The position numbers and the translations under genes were made by a program. DNA of 56,483 nt from Desulfamplus sp. (GTDB lineage: Bacteria; Desulfobacterota; Desulfobacteria; Desulfobacterales; Desulfobacteraceae), in assembly GCA_015232555.1 (NCBI GenBank), contig JADFZJ010000025.1, positions 1 to 56,483 on the forward strand. The letters are read 5' to 3'. Below, one piece after another: positions 1 through 7,843 of this stretch. The notes under the pieces were generated by a model. It made no database searches. It worked only from the letters and a program-made list of their open reading frames with translations, and was not told where the DNA came from. Within the stretch, counting starts at the first letter, position 1. Each line of letters opens with the position of its first letter.

Positions 1-65
1 CCAAGACGTTTTTCGGTCGATTTAATTCTTGACCATATCGCACGATACCCCATACGCAATGCTTT
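1..65. repeat. 65-bp perfect inverted copy of 1348-1412
   Basis: The reverse complement of bases 1-65 matches bases 1348-1412, inside the ModE-like gene, without a mismatch. The copy lies exactly at the window edge and is read in a different frame by the propeller ORF. An exact inverted duplicate about 1.3 kb from its source, at a sequence end, is the usual signature of a fold-back chimera from whole-genome amplification or of an assembly error. Confidence 0.9.
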
Positions 66-874
66 AAATGCAACTTGGAATCCTCATCAATCCATATACT
101 GTCCTGATCATACGAACGTGTAGAACGGGTGGAGAGAAAACTATTACTCATTAAATAAGAACTCTCTTTATCCAACACAAGTTGTGTTCCTTCAGCCTTC
201 AAATGTGCAAGCCCTCTATCTGTACCAGCCCATATACCGCCATTACCATCTGCAAGAAGTGAATAGACAGCGTAACCAGGCAATATGGAAATACCTGTAT
301 CAAAAACAAATCTCGCTCCTTCAGCCTTCAAATGTGCAATTCCCTCTGTCCCAGACCATGGATCGGCATAAATACCAACCCATACTCCACCCTGACCGTC
401 TGAAAGAAGGGAATAGACATTATTATGAGGTAATTGTGAATTTTCTGTATTAAAGACCTCCCATGTTCCATCAGATTTCATATGGGCAAGACCCTTACTC
501 TTTTCGTAATCGTAATAATTTACTGAACCTATCCATATTCCGCCATTGTCATCTAAAAGAATAGATTGAACATTATTATCCGGCAAACCGTTCTGCTTAG
601 TGTAAACGTTTTTGAGTTCTCCTGTAACAGCATCTCTTTTTTCAAGTCCGCCACCGTATGTTCCAACCCAGAGGGTTGCACCAGCATCAGCGACAAGTAA
701 TGCCATAATAGAATTTCCGCTTATAAAAAATTCCCAATTTTGCCGTTCTGCATCCACACGATTTTCTGATATTGCTACTGAAGGCAACTGCAACAAACAA
801 ATTAAAACCATGTAAAACCAATGTGTTGTGTTAAAGAATCTGAATCTTTTTTGTTTCAATTTTCTGTAAATCAT
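1..874 (-). CDS. Exported Reg_prop beta-propeller protein, partial
   Basis: The open frame starts at an ATG at 874 behind AAGGAG and runs off the left edge, so only the N-terminal ~290 residues are present. A basic n-region and a hydrophobic stretch (FYMVLICLLQLPSVA) predict a signal peptide. Downstream are at least four blade-like repeats built around LLADGNGGIWxG and GLAHLKAEG, typical of two-component-regulator propeller (Reg_prop) repeats found in periplasmic sensor domains. The nucleotide words coding for AHLKAEG occur twice. A histidine kinase or diguanylate cyclase output is usual for the family but is not visible here. The last ~22 codons (1-65) are an exact inverted copy of part of the gene at 1210 and probably do not belong to this protein. 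Confidence 0.75.
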   Translation of the reverse strand, partial: MIYRKLKQKRFRFFNTTHWFYMVLICLLQLPSVAISENRVDAERQNWEFFISGNSIMALLVADAGATLWVGTYGGGLEKRDAVTGELKNVYTKQNGLPDNNVQSILLDDNGGIWIGSVNYYDYEKSKGLAHMKSDGTWEVFNTENSQLPHNNVYSLLSDGQGGVWVGIYADPWSGTEGIAHLKAEGARFVFDTGISILPGYAVYSLLADGNGGIWAGTDRGLAHLKAEGTQLVLDKESSYLMSNSFLSTRSTRSYDQDSIWIDEDSKLHLKHCVWGIVRYGQELNRPKNVL

Positions 875-1066
875 GTAAAAATCTCCTTAAAAAGTTTAGA
901 GGATTGCTTCTTAATTTTACCATTTGTTTGAATCATGGATTACCACTGATTAAGGGATTTCACGGATTCAAAAAACGGAGTAATCTGTGCAATCAGATTA
1001 ATAAGTGAGTCAGAGGAAGTTGAAATACTATTTGAAAAATATTAAGGTATTTAATACACTAACCTT
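874..1066. other. Intergenic region between divergent genes
   Basis: No gene is seen. A stretch around 937-977 (GGATTACCACTGATTAAGGG followed by ATTTCACGGATTC) resembles degenerate intergenic repeat text seen in many bacterial genomes, but no second copy was found in this window. The region should hold the promoters of the propeller gene and of the ModE-like gene; none could be assigned with confidence. Confidence 0.3.
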
Positions 1067-1213
1067 ATGAAAAAATACAGAATAGTTATTGATACCAAAA
1101 CAACTCCCAAAATCAAGAGTTATTCTTGCCCGCAGGAAAAGTGGCAAACCGCATTTGTCCAGCAGATATTCAATCAACTTTGGAGTAATAAAGGTAGTTT
1201 GGTGATTTTATGA
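1067..1213 (+). CDS. Possible 48-residue leader ORF coupled to the ModE-like gene
   Basis: An ATG at 1067 opens a 48-codon frame (MKKYRIVIDTK... ending GSLVIL) that stops at a TGA overlapping the ATG of the downstream regulator in an ATGA arrangement. This would allow translational coupling. No good Shine-Dalgarno sequence precedes it and the product is not recognised. It has one Cys, a basic start and an aromatic, Gln-rich second half. It could be a real small protein, the tail of a decayed gene, or chance. Confidence 0.35.
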   Translation: MKKYRIVIDTKTTPKIKSYSCPQEKWQTAFVQQIFNQLWSNKGSLVIL

Positions 1214-1650
1214 CAGAAAAGAGAAAAAAATTTTATACCCGTTCAAAAATATGGATCGAGGATGATGAAGGCAATGTTGTTTTTGGATTGGGGCGGTTTC
1301 GGATGTTAAATGCCATTAAAGAGCATGGTTCTCTGCTTGGGGCATCAAAAGCATTGCGTATGGGGTATCGTGCGATATGGTCAAGAATTAAATCGACCGA
1401 AAAACGTCTTGGTCTTCCTTTGCTGATTACACAGCAGGGTGGATCCAAAGGAGGCGGTTCTCAGTTGACCCCTTTAGCAGAGGCTCTTCTTGAAGAGTTT
1501 GAAAAGGTTTACAAGAATATTGAACGTATGACTGATGACGAGTTTGAAAAAACTCTTGGAAATCATATCTCTATCAAAAATTCAGAAGCACAATTGATTG
1601 AACTGCCATCGGACTCAGATAGCAGTTCTAATGTTGAGATTTTTAAATAG
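1210..1650 (+). CDS. ModE-like winged-helix regulator without a TOBE domain
   Basis: A protein of 146 residues. Residues ~12-95 form the ModE N-terminal winged helix: an IWIEDDEGNVVFG start, a helix-turn-helix region around GASKALRMGYRAIWSRI, and the conserved GGxxGGGSQLTPLA wing. Classical ModE (~260 residues) continues into two molybdate-binding Mop/TOBE domains; here the protein ends after a short acidic tail, so it cannot sense oxyanion in the usual way. HTH-only ModE relatives are common in anaerobes, often near molybdoenzyme genes. The ATG overlaps the stop of a small upstream ORF. A second protein of this type is encoded at 47730. Target genes are unknown. Confidence 0.85.
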   Translation: MTEKRKKFYTRSKIWIEDDEGNVVFGLGRFRMLNAIKEHGSLLGASKALRMGYRAIWSRIKSTEKRLGLPLLITQQGGSKGGGSQLTPLAEALLEEFEKVYKNIERMTDDEFEKTLGNHISIKNSEAQLIELPSDSDSSSNVEIFK

Positions 1651-1680
1651 ATTTGATAACTTTTAAAAATTGTCAAATCT
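1649..1680. terminator. Inverted repeat between convergent genes
   Basis: The arms AGATTTGATAA and TTGTCAAATCT pair with one mismatch around an AT-rich loop. The element begins at the stop codon of the ModE-like gene and lies before the convergent P5C dehydrogenase remnant, so it could serve both directions. Confidence 0.5.
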
Positions 1681-1696
1681 AAAATCAGTTGTTAAA

Positions 1697-2056
1697 TCAA
1701 GCCTGTTTCATCAGCTCTAATCTATAGTTCTTTGGAGAGTTGAAGTTCTCTTTAATTGTTCTTGGAATCAGCCAACGGTAAATATTGTGTTTGCTGCCTA
1801 CTTTTTCGTTTGTTCCAGAAGTTCTTGCTCCGCCAAAAGGCTGGAGTCCCACAAATGCACCTGTTGTTTTGTCATTGATGTAGAAGTTGCCTGCTGAATA
1901 GGTAAGTTTTTTCTCAAGTTCTGCTATTACCTTTCTGTCTCTTGCAAAAATAGAACCTGTCAAACCGTAGTCTGATGTTGATTCGCAAAGATCAAGAGCT
2001 TGATCGTAATCAGCATCTTTATAAAATATGTAGGGGAGAGGGAAAACCGTATCCCC
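1697..2056 (-). pseudogene. C-terminal remnant of 1-pyrroline-5-carboxylate dehydrogenase
   Basis: About 120 codons on the minus strand encode the C-terminal part of an L-glutamate gamma-semialdehyde (P5C) dehydrogenase. Diagnostic words are LTGSIFARDRK, AGNFYINDKTTGA, LQPFGGARTSGTN and RWLIPRTIKE. The family is ~520 residues, so the Rossmann domain and catalytic Cys region are missing. The homology can be followed to about 2056, where it stops without a start codon, ~30 bp before a different aldehyde dehydrogenase on the opposite strand. It is either a 5'-truncated pseudogene or the scar of an assembly/amplification join; the left edge of the window already shows one such artefact. Confidence 0.8.
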
Positions 2057-2088
2057 TAAAAAATTACATTACTCAATAAAGGATATTT

Positions 2089-3522
2089 ATGTCAGATACA
2101 ACTGAACTTGATCGAATTTTTGAAGCACAAAAATCAGCTTTTACTAAAAATCTTATGCCGTCTGCTGAAGAACGTGTTGAAAATCTCAACCGCCTTGAGC
2201 AGGGAATCATAAAATACAAAGACAAATTAATTACAGCGTTAAACATGGATTTTGGTTGTCGTTGTGCAGATGAGACAAGGCTTGCAGAGATTATACCTTC
2301 TGTTGAAGATATTCGTTATATAAAAAAGAGGGTGACAAAATGGATGAAACCTTCTCGAAAAACAACAGGAATTATGTTTCAGCCTGCAAGGTCAATGGTG
2401 ATATATCAGCCTCTTGGTGTGGTGGGAGTTATAACCCCCTGGAACTATCCTATATATCTTTCAATGGGACCATTGGCTGGTGCATTGGGTGCTGGTAACA
2501 AAGTGATGATTCGTATGAGCAAAAATACGCCAAATACAGCATTAACTCTTCAGGCAATGGTTGGAAGCTGCTTTGAAGAGGATCATGTATCTGTTATGAG
2601 AGCAGATGAATGTTCTGGTTCATCTTTTGCAGAAAAACATTGGGATCATCTTATGTTTACAGGCTCAACCTCTGTTGGGCGGCAGATTATGAGAGCAGCA
2701 TCTTCAAACCTTACACCTGTAACGTTAGAGCTTGGAGGCAAATCTCCTGCTATAATCAGCCCTGATTTTCCAATGATAGATGCAGCAGAGAGGATAGCAT
2801 TTGGAAAGGTTTTTAATATGGGTCAAACCTGTGTTGCACCTGATCATGTTCTATGCCCGCAAAACAGAGTCAACGAATTTGTCAACTGTTTTAAAGCCTC
2901 TATTAAGAATATGTATCCTAAGATGAAAGATAATCCCCAATATACCTCAATCATTAATCAAGAAGAATATTCAAGGCTTCAGGAGATTTTAGATGATGCA
3001 AGGGCAAAAGAGGCAGAGATTATACCTGTCAATCCTGCCCAAGAGCCATTTGACACTATCAACGGCACATGGGGCAGTATGAGAAAGATGGCTGTAACTT
3101 TGCTTCTTAATGTAAATAGCCAGATGAGAGTTATGCAAGAAGAGATATTTGGTCCTCTTTTACCAGTTATACCTTACGATAAACTTGAAGATGCAATAGA
3201 TTTTGTAAATAGCAGACCCAGACCGTTAGCTCTTTACTATTTTGATTATGACAGAGAGCGTGTAAATTATATTCTCACACATACCTATTCAGGAGGTGCA
3301 CTTATAAATGACACGCTTGTCCATGTGGCACAAGATGATCTGCCGTTTGGTGGTGTTGGGGAGTCAGGTATGGGTCAGTATCACGGGCATGAGGGTTTTT
3401 TGACCTTTTCAAAGGCAAAAGGGGTGCTTATAAAACCTAAATTCAACAGCGGAAAATTTGTCTATCCGCCTTATGGAGGGAAACTACAGAGATTGATTTA
3501 CAAAATATTTATAGGAAAATGA
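2089..3522 (+). CDS. Aldehyde dehydrogenase, coniferyl-aldehyde type
   Basis: A complete NAD(P)-dependent aldehyde dehydrogenase of 477 residues that would oxidise aldehydes to acids. The order of motifs is canonical: PLGVVGVITPWNYP in the cofactor domain, GNKVMIRMSKNTP, FTGSTSVGRQIM, LELGGKSPAI carrying the catalytic base Glu, GQTCVAPDHVL with the nucleophilic Cys, and EEIFGPLLPV. Length and the VAPDH context fit the short ALDH3/coniferyl aldehyde dehydrogenase group; the true substrate cannot be read from sequence. The start follows AAAGGA. A hydrophobic, basic C-terminus (LQRLIYKIFIGK) might associate with the membrane. It is a single gene with no obvious operon partner. Confidence 0.88.
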   Translation: MSDTTELDRIFEAQKSAFTKNLMPSAEERVENLNRLEQGIIKYKDKLITALNMDFGCRCADETRLAEIIPSVEDIRYIKKRVTKWMKPSRKTTGIMFQPARSMVIYQPLGVVGVITPWNYPIYLSMGPLAGALGAGNKVMIRMSKNTPNTALTLQAMVGSCFEEDHVSVMRADECSGSSFAEKHWDHLMFTGSTSVGRQIMRAASSNLTPVTLELGGKSPAIISPDFPMIDAAERIAFGKVFNMGQTCVAPDHVLCPQNRVNEFVNCFKASIKNMYPKMKDNPQYTSIINQEEYSRLQEILDDARAKEAEIIPVNPAQEPFDTINGTWGSMRKMAVTLLLNVNSQMRVMQEEIFGPLLPVIPYDKLEDAIDFVNSRPRPLALYYFDYDRERVNYILTHTYSGGALINDTLVHVAQDDLPFGGVGESGMGQYHGHEGFLTFSKAKGVLIKPKFNSGKFVYPPYGGKLQRLIYKIFIGK

Positions 3523-3566
3523 TTCTCTGAACTGAAAAATGGTGATGCTCTGAAAGGGTGATAATT

Positions 3567-3785
3567 TTACCACTTCTCTTTTATATAAAGTACTATCTTG
3601 CCAAAGAAGGCAACGCCAACTACAGCAATCATTATAATCCCAACAAGGATAGCGACAGCAAACGATACCTTGAATATGAAGGTAAGGACAGGAATGACAA
3701 TAAAAACCACAAAAAGTATAAAAATTATTGACATACAGCCAACTCCGAAATCCTTGCCAAAATTGCTTTTATTTTCTTTTTCCAT
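3567..3785 (-). CDS. Small two-helix membrane protein
   Basis: A 72-residue protein with a charged N-terminus (MEKENKSNFGKDFG) followed by two hydrophobic segments, about residues 17-38 and 42-65, and a basic end (YIKEKW). Both ends would face the cytoplasm. No family is recognised. It converges with the aldehyde dehydrogenase gene and lies 3' of the molybdopterin oxidoreductase gene. The opposite strand has an ORF of similar length, but the hydrophobic pattern and the ATG make this strand the better choice. Confidence 0.55.
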   Translation of the reverse strand: MEKENKSNFGKDFGVGCMSIIFILFVVFIVIPVLTFIFKVSFAVAILVGIIMIAVVGVAFFGKIVLYIKEKW

Positions 3786-3850
3786 TCTAAAATTCCCCTT
3801 TGTTTAAATTTTTTATGCAATTAGAGACGCTCATATATAAAAATATAAAA

Positions 3851-3878
3851 GTAGAGACGCACGGCCGTCCGTCTCTAC
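3851..3878. repeat. Dispersed 28-bp palindrome, copy 1
   Basis: The GTAGAGACGCACGG arm faces its complement with one mismatch in the centre. Related copies are at 17101-17134, 25354-25399, 36943-36966 (decayed) and 37011-37038. All are intergenic, mostly at the 3' ends of genes. Confidence 0.85.
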
Positions 3879-3947
3879 AATTTCATCGTTATTGCGAATA
3901 ACTGCAACCACTTCAAGAGGCACAGCGGCAGTTGATTATTTAAGTTA

Positions 3948-6113
3948 TTATAACTCTTCTGCCTTTTCAACACTTACAAAATGCTCTTGTAATGCAACTG
4001 CTCCGCCGGCAGGGTCCCAAATATCCATTCCGCATCGCATAAAGTTATTGTCAGCAAGACCTTTGCCAAATGCACGGCTCTCAACCGGCAGCTTATGTCC
4101 AAAACCGTGAACAACAAATACAGCTTCTGGATGAATGGTATCAGTAACCTTTGCCTTAATCAATTCAAAATGTTTATTTAAGTGCTCTTCTGAATTTTGA
4201 TTCGCATCTGGACAGCCTGTTTCAGTAACTTTAACATAGTCTCCATCATTTATATCCAATCTTTCAGCGGCGTTATTATTAATCCATAGCACATTTTCAG
4301 GCATCACCTCAAAGAGCATGGGATTGTTCACAGTGTGCCCTTGTGTGTGAACCGCACAGCGTCCAAATGTAAGACGGAACTGCCCTTTTTGAGGTGATTG
4401 AGGAGATATATATGGTTTTAGTGAAGGAATTCCAGCAGCTTCCCATTTTTTTGAGATAATCTCAATCTTGCCGCTGTCAGTCTTGAACTTGAATGAAACA
4501 GAATCTGCAGAACCAAAATTTTTAGAAATTAACTCCTTGTAAATTGCCTTGTCTGTCAGTTGTACCATTCCAGTTTTTTTGAAATCTTCAATAGTTATAC
4601 CAGTATCAGTAAGCTGAAATTTCCAGATATCTTCAATATTATCAAAAACAAGATCAGGCAGATTCATTCTTTTTGCAAGTCCGCTTACGATTTCCCAATC
4701 TGCTTTGGTATCATAACGTGGCTCAAGTGCCCTCTGGCGGACAAAAAAATGTGGCTTTAAAGAGTTTTTGGTTGCAATTATGCTCTCTCTCTCAAGATAT
4801 GGCGATAACGGCAATACAACATCTGAATACCATGCTGTATCTGACCAACTAAATGTTACTGAGACAAGCAGATCAAGTCTATCCCATATCTTTTTCATCC
4901 GCTCAGGATCAGGAAATCCCATCAGCGGATCGTGGCGATAGGCAATATAACCTTTGACAGGATATGGATCATCTGTCTCCATTGCCTTAAAAAGAAGGTG
5001 TGCAAGACCTGGACCCTCTTCAAAATGGGGATATTTCCAACCAACACCGTCAGCACGTTTCTCCTTTGGTTTTGGATAGAGGCTCATAAACTCTTTTAGC
5101 CCTTTGTTGCCTACATCTGCTGGTTTGCTCACAAACGGCAACCCTCCTTTTGCACCATAACTTCCAAGCAGTGCGTTGATAATATAAATTGTTCGGGATA
5201 CATAAAAGGAGTCTTTATATCTTGCGGTCATCCAGCCAGGGTGCCAGATAACAGCAGGCTGTGCTGAAGACAACTCCTGCACAAATTCAGATATATGCGA
5301 TGCTGGAATTCCAGTTTCAGACTCTGCCCATTGCGGAGTATATTGTTTTACAAACGCTTCAAGTTCTCCAAATCCTTCAATATAAGCATCTGCAAACTCT
5401 TTATTATAAAGTTTTTTATTTATAAGCTCATGGATTACCGCAAGATTAAAGGCATAATCAGTTCCGGGTCGAATCTGAAAATATCTACTTGCCTTTGTAG
5501 CTGATATGTTTGCTCTAATATCAATTACGGTAAGTTTACAGCCACTTTCAAGAGCATCTGTAAGATCATTGACCTCCTGCACATTTATTGCCTCAAAAAT
5601 ATTTCTTGTCTGCAACACAACGTGACGAGCAGCTTTTAGATCATACTTAACAGATTTTCTGTCCATGCCAGTTAGAGATAGTGCAGCGTGCTGGACATTT
5701 CTTGCACATGATGAGTCATGGTTGCAGTAGTTTGGTGTACCGATGCCTCTTAAAAATGCTCGATGAAAATCTCTGAAAGGTCCTCCTCTATCTGTAAGTG
5801 CAATTGCTCTGTCGCCATATTTTTTTCTAATGGCGTTAAGTTTATGAGCCGTATAGTCAAGAGCCTCGTCCCATGAGACTTTACGCCATTTACCTTCTCC
5901 TCGCTCTCCTGTGCGGATAAGCGGAGTCTGGGGACGCTCGTAGTCGTTGATTAACGCCTTGCCAGCCGCACCTCTTGGGCATACAGCACCCTTCATTGAC
6001 GGAACATAAGGGTTACCTTTAATAAAGTCTATCTGCCCGTTTTTTGTAAACACCTGTATTGGACATCTTACAGTGCACATACCGCAAATACTGTAAACAA
6101 AATCTTGTGTCAT
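3948..6113 (-). CDS. Molybdopterin oxidoreductase, DMSO-reductase superfamily
   Basis: A 721-residue catalytic subunit. The N-terminus (CGMCTVRC ... AVCPRG) gives the CxxCxxxC...C motif for a proximal [4Fe-4S] cluster. The HDSSCARN block places a Cys as the probable Mo/W ligand, as in thiosulfate/polysulfide reductase-like and some formate dehydrogenase-like members. The bis-MGD binding regions and the C-terminal molybdopterin dinucleotide-binding domain (EVMPENVLWINNNAAERL) are present. No twin-arginine signal exists, so the enzyme should be cytoplasmic. AAGGAG precedes the ATG. Upstream on the same strand are a histidine kinase and a sigma54 response regulator. No Fe-S or membrane partner is adjacent; the pair at 19.5-22.3 kb is a possible one. 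The substrate is unknown. Confidence 0.9.
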   Translation of the reverse strand: MTQDFVYSICGMCTVRCPIQVFTKNGQIDFIKGNPYVPSMKGAVCPRGAAGKALINDYERPQTPLIRTGERGEGKWRKVSWDEALDYTAHKLNAIRKKYGDRAIALTDRGGPFRDFHRAFLRGIGTPNYCNHDSSCARNVQHAALSLTGMDRKSVKYDLKAARHVVLQTRNIFEAINVQEVNDLTDALESGCKLTVIDIRANISATKASRYFQIRPGTDYAFNLAVIHELINKKLYNKEFADAYIEGFGELEAFVKQYTPQWAESETGIPASHISEFVQELSSAQPAVIWHPGWMTARYKDSFYVSRTIYIINALLGSYGAKGGLPFVSKPADVGNKGLKEFMSLYPKPKEKRADGVGWKYPHFEEGPGLAHLLFKAMETDDPYPVKGYIAYRHDPLMGFPDPERMKKIWDRLDLLVSVTFSWSDTAWYSDVVLPLSPYLERESIIATKNSLKPHFFVRQRALEPRYDTKADWEIVSGLAKRMNLPDLVFDNIEDIWKFQLTDTGITIEDFKKTGMVQLTDKAIYKELISKNFGSADSVSFKFKTDSGKIEIISKKWEAAGIPSLKPYISPQSPQKGQFRLTFGRCAVHTQGHTVNNPMLFEVMPENVLWINNNAAERLDINDGDYVKVTETGCPDANQNSEEHLNKHFELIKAKVTDTIHPEAVFVVHGFGHKLPVESRAFGKGLADNNFMRCGMDIWDPAGGAVALQEHFVSVEKAEEL

Positions 6114-6228
6114 ATAATCTATCTCCTTTTTTCGTCATCCTGAACTACTGATATCTCAATATATACAAATTAAAAAGTTTACCTATTAAAAATTTAACTT
6201 ATGCAAAAACAATTAAACATCTGCCAGA

Positions 6229-7779
6229 CTACCTAAATTCATCAACACTGATGTCAAAACGTCTGATAATCTGCTGAAGAGCCTGCCTTTCAAGATTGCA
6301 CATCTTTGCTGCTTGAGTAACATTGCCGTGATTTAATTTTAACATAGCACCGATATAGTTATGGTTGAATATGTTCAAAGCTCTCTCTTTTGCCTCTTTG
6401 TAGGGCAGTTTTAGGAGTTCATTTATACTTTGCTCTATATAACTCTCGTTACTTTCAGTAACAGCAAAGTTAGAGGGAGTTACTGTAGAATTACACGGTT
6501 GTGATTCTCTACTTTCTTTAAAAATATCAACACCTTCCAGATGAATATCCTCCTCAGTTATGGTGTTAGAGTTGCAGTAAAGAATCCCTTGAATAAGTGT
6601 ATTTTCAAGCTCTCGTATATTTCCGGGCCAATGATACCGCATCAGGCATGTCATAAGATCAGGAGAAATTGTTATTTCTGGTTTATTGAGCTTTTGACAG
6701 TGTTTGGCTATTAAATGATTTGCAATGGCTGGAATATCGGTTATTCTCTCTCTTAATGGCGGCAGTTCAATTGTAAAGACATTTAGCCGATAAAAAAAAT
6801 CCTCCCTAAACTCACCATTGGCAATCTTCTGTGAAAGGTTTTTGTTGGTTGATGCAATAATTCTGACATCAACCTTTACTGTATGGTTATCGCCAAGCGG
6901 TCTTATCTCTTTTTCCTGAAGCACTCGAAGAAGTTTAGTCTGAACAGATGGCGAAATGTCTCCTATCTCATCTAAAAAAATAGTGCCTTTGTCAGCCTCC
7001 TGAAAAAGCCCCTTTTTATCTCTGATTGCGTTGGTAAACGCCCCTTTTTTATAACCAAAAAGCTCACTCTCTAAAATATGTTCAGGCACTGTAGGGCAGT
7101 TTATTGGGATAAAATTATGATTGTTACGAAGACTCAAAGCGTGCAGAGATTGTGCTGTAAGCTCTTTGCCCGTTCCAGATTCGCCTGTAATCAAGACAGT
7201 AACATCACTTTGGGCAACCATCTTTATTTTTTCGTAAACCTTTTGCATTGCAGGGCTGTCCCCAATCAATTTTCCCAAGCGATATGATTTTTCCTTGATG
7301 AGTTTTTGATTTTCTCTAATAAGGGCACTTCGCTCAAGAGCTTTTCTAACCCTGAACAGTATTTCGTCCTGCTCAAATGGTTTGGATATAAAATCGTAAG
7401 CCCCTTTTTTTATGGCTTCAATTGCAACATCAATGCTGCCAAATGCGGTAATCATGATTACTGTTAAATCTGGATAGTGCTTTGAGGCATAATCAAGCAG
7501 TTGAAATCCATCCATTCCTGGCATTCTGATGTCGCACAGCATGAGATCAAACGGCTCATGAGCAATATCTGACTGCACGGCATTTGATTGTCCAATATGC
7601 TTTTTTTGAATATCCTGCTCTACCATATTGGATTGATTCAGAATGGAAAGTGCCATTTCACCAGAAAATGCCATAGTAACATGACACTCAAACTCCATCT
7701 CAAGAGAGCGTTTCAAAAGACGAGTCATATCTTTTTCATCATCTACGATAAGAATGTTCGGAATGTAAGATATCTTCAT
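6229..7779 (-). CDS. NtrC-family sigma54-dependent response regulator
   Basis: A 516-residue protein with three domains. The receiver (residues ~7-148) has Asp83 in MLCDIRMPGMDG and a Lys in ISKPF. The AAA+ domain (~170-400) has Walker A GESGTGKE, Walker B GTIFLDEIGD and the arginine finger region FREDFFYRLNVF. The C-terminal Fis-type HTH is NVTQAAKMCNLERQALQQI. Two oddities: the receiver carries a ~25-residue insertion (residues ~48-74) made of two similar halves, QSNMVEQDI and QSNAVQSDI; and the sigma54-contact loop reads GAFTNA instead of GAFTGA (residues 246-251). The gene follows the kinase gene at 7844 and should be its partner. Plausible targets are the molybdoenzyme at 3948 and the sigma54 promoter at 22371. 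Confidence 0.93.
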   Translation of the reverse strand: MKISYIPNILIVDDEKDMTRLLKRSLEMEFECHVTMAFSGEMALSILNQSNMVEQDIQKKHIGQSNAVQSDIAHEPFDLMLCDIRMPGMDGFQLLDYASKHYPDLTVIMITAFGSIDVAIEAIKKGAYDFISKPFEQDEILFRVRKALERSALIRENQKLIKEKSYRLGKLIGDSPAMQKVYEKIKMVAQSDVTVLITGESGTGKELTAQSLHALSLRNNHNFIPINCPTVPEHILESELFGYKKGAFTNAIRDKKGLFQEADKGTIFLDEIGDISPSVQTKLLRVLQEKEIRPLGDNHTVKVDVRIIASTNKNLSQKIANGEFREDFFYRLNVFTIELPPLRERITDIPAIANHLIAKHCQKLNKPEITISPDLMTCLMRYHWPGNIRELENTLIQGILYCNSNTITEEDIHLEGVDIFKESRESQPCNSTVTPSNFAVTESNESYIEQSINELLKLPYKEAKERALNIFNHNYIGAMLKLNHGNVTQAAKMCNLERQALQQIIRRFDISVDEFR

Positions 7780-7843
7780 TGTGTATGCCCTTATTATGAC
7801 TCGTTTTATCCTATTACGTTATTTTGTTTTAATTTTCAGGAGC

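Noticed and set aside
66-110. Additional ModE homology beyond the 65-bp inverted copy
   Set aside because: A short IWIDED-like string and AFKALRMG in another frame resemble ModE, but the bases do not align continuously and the propeller repeat explains the first string.
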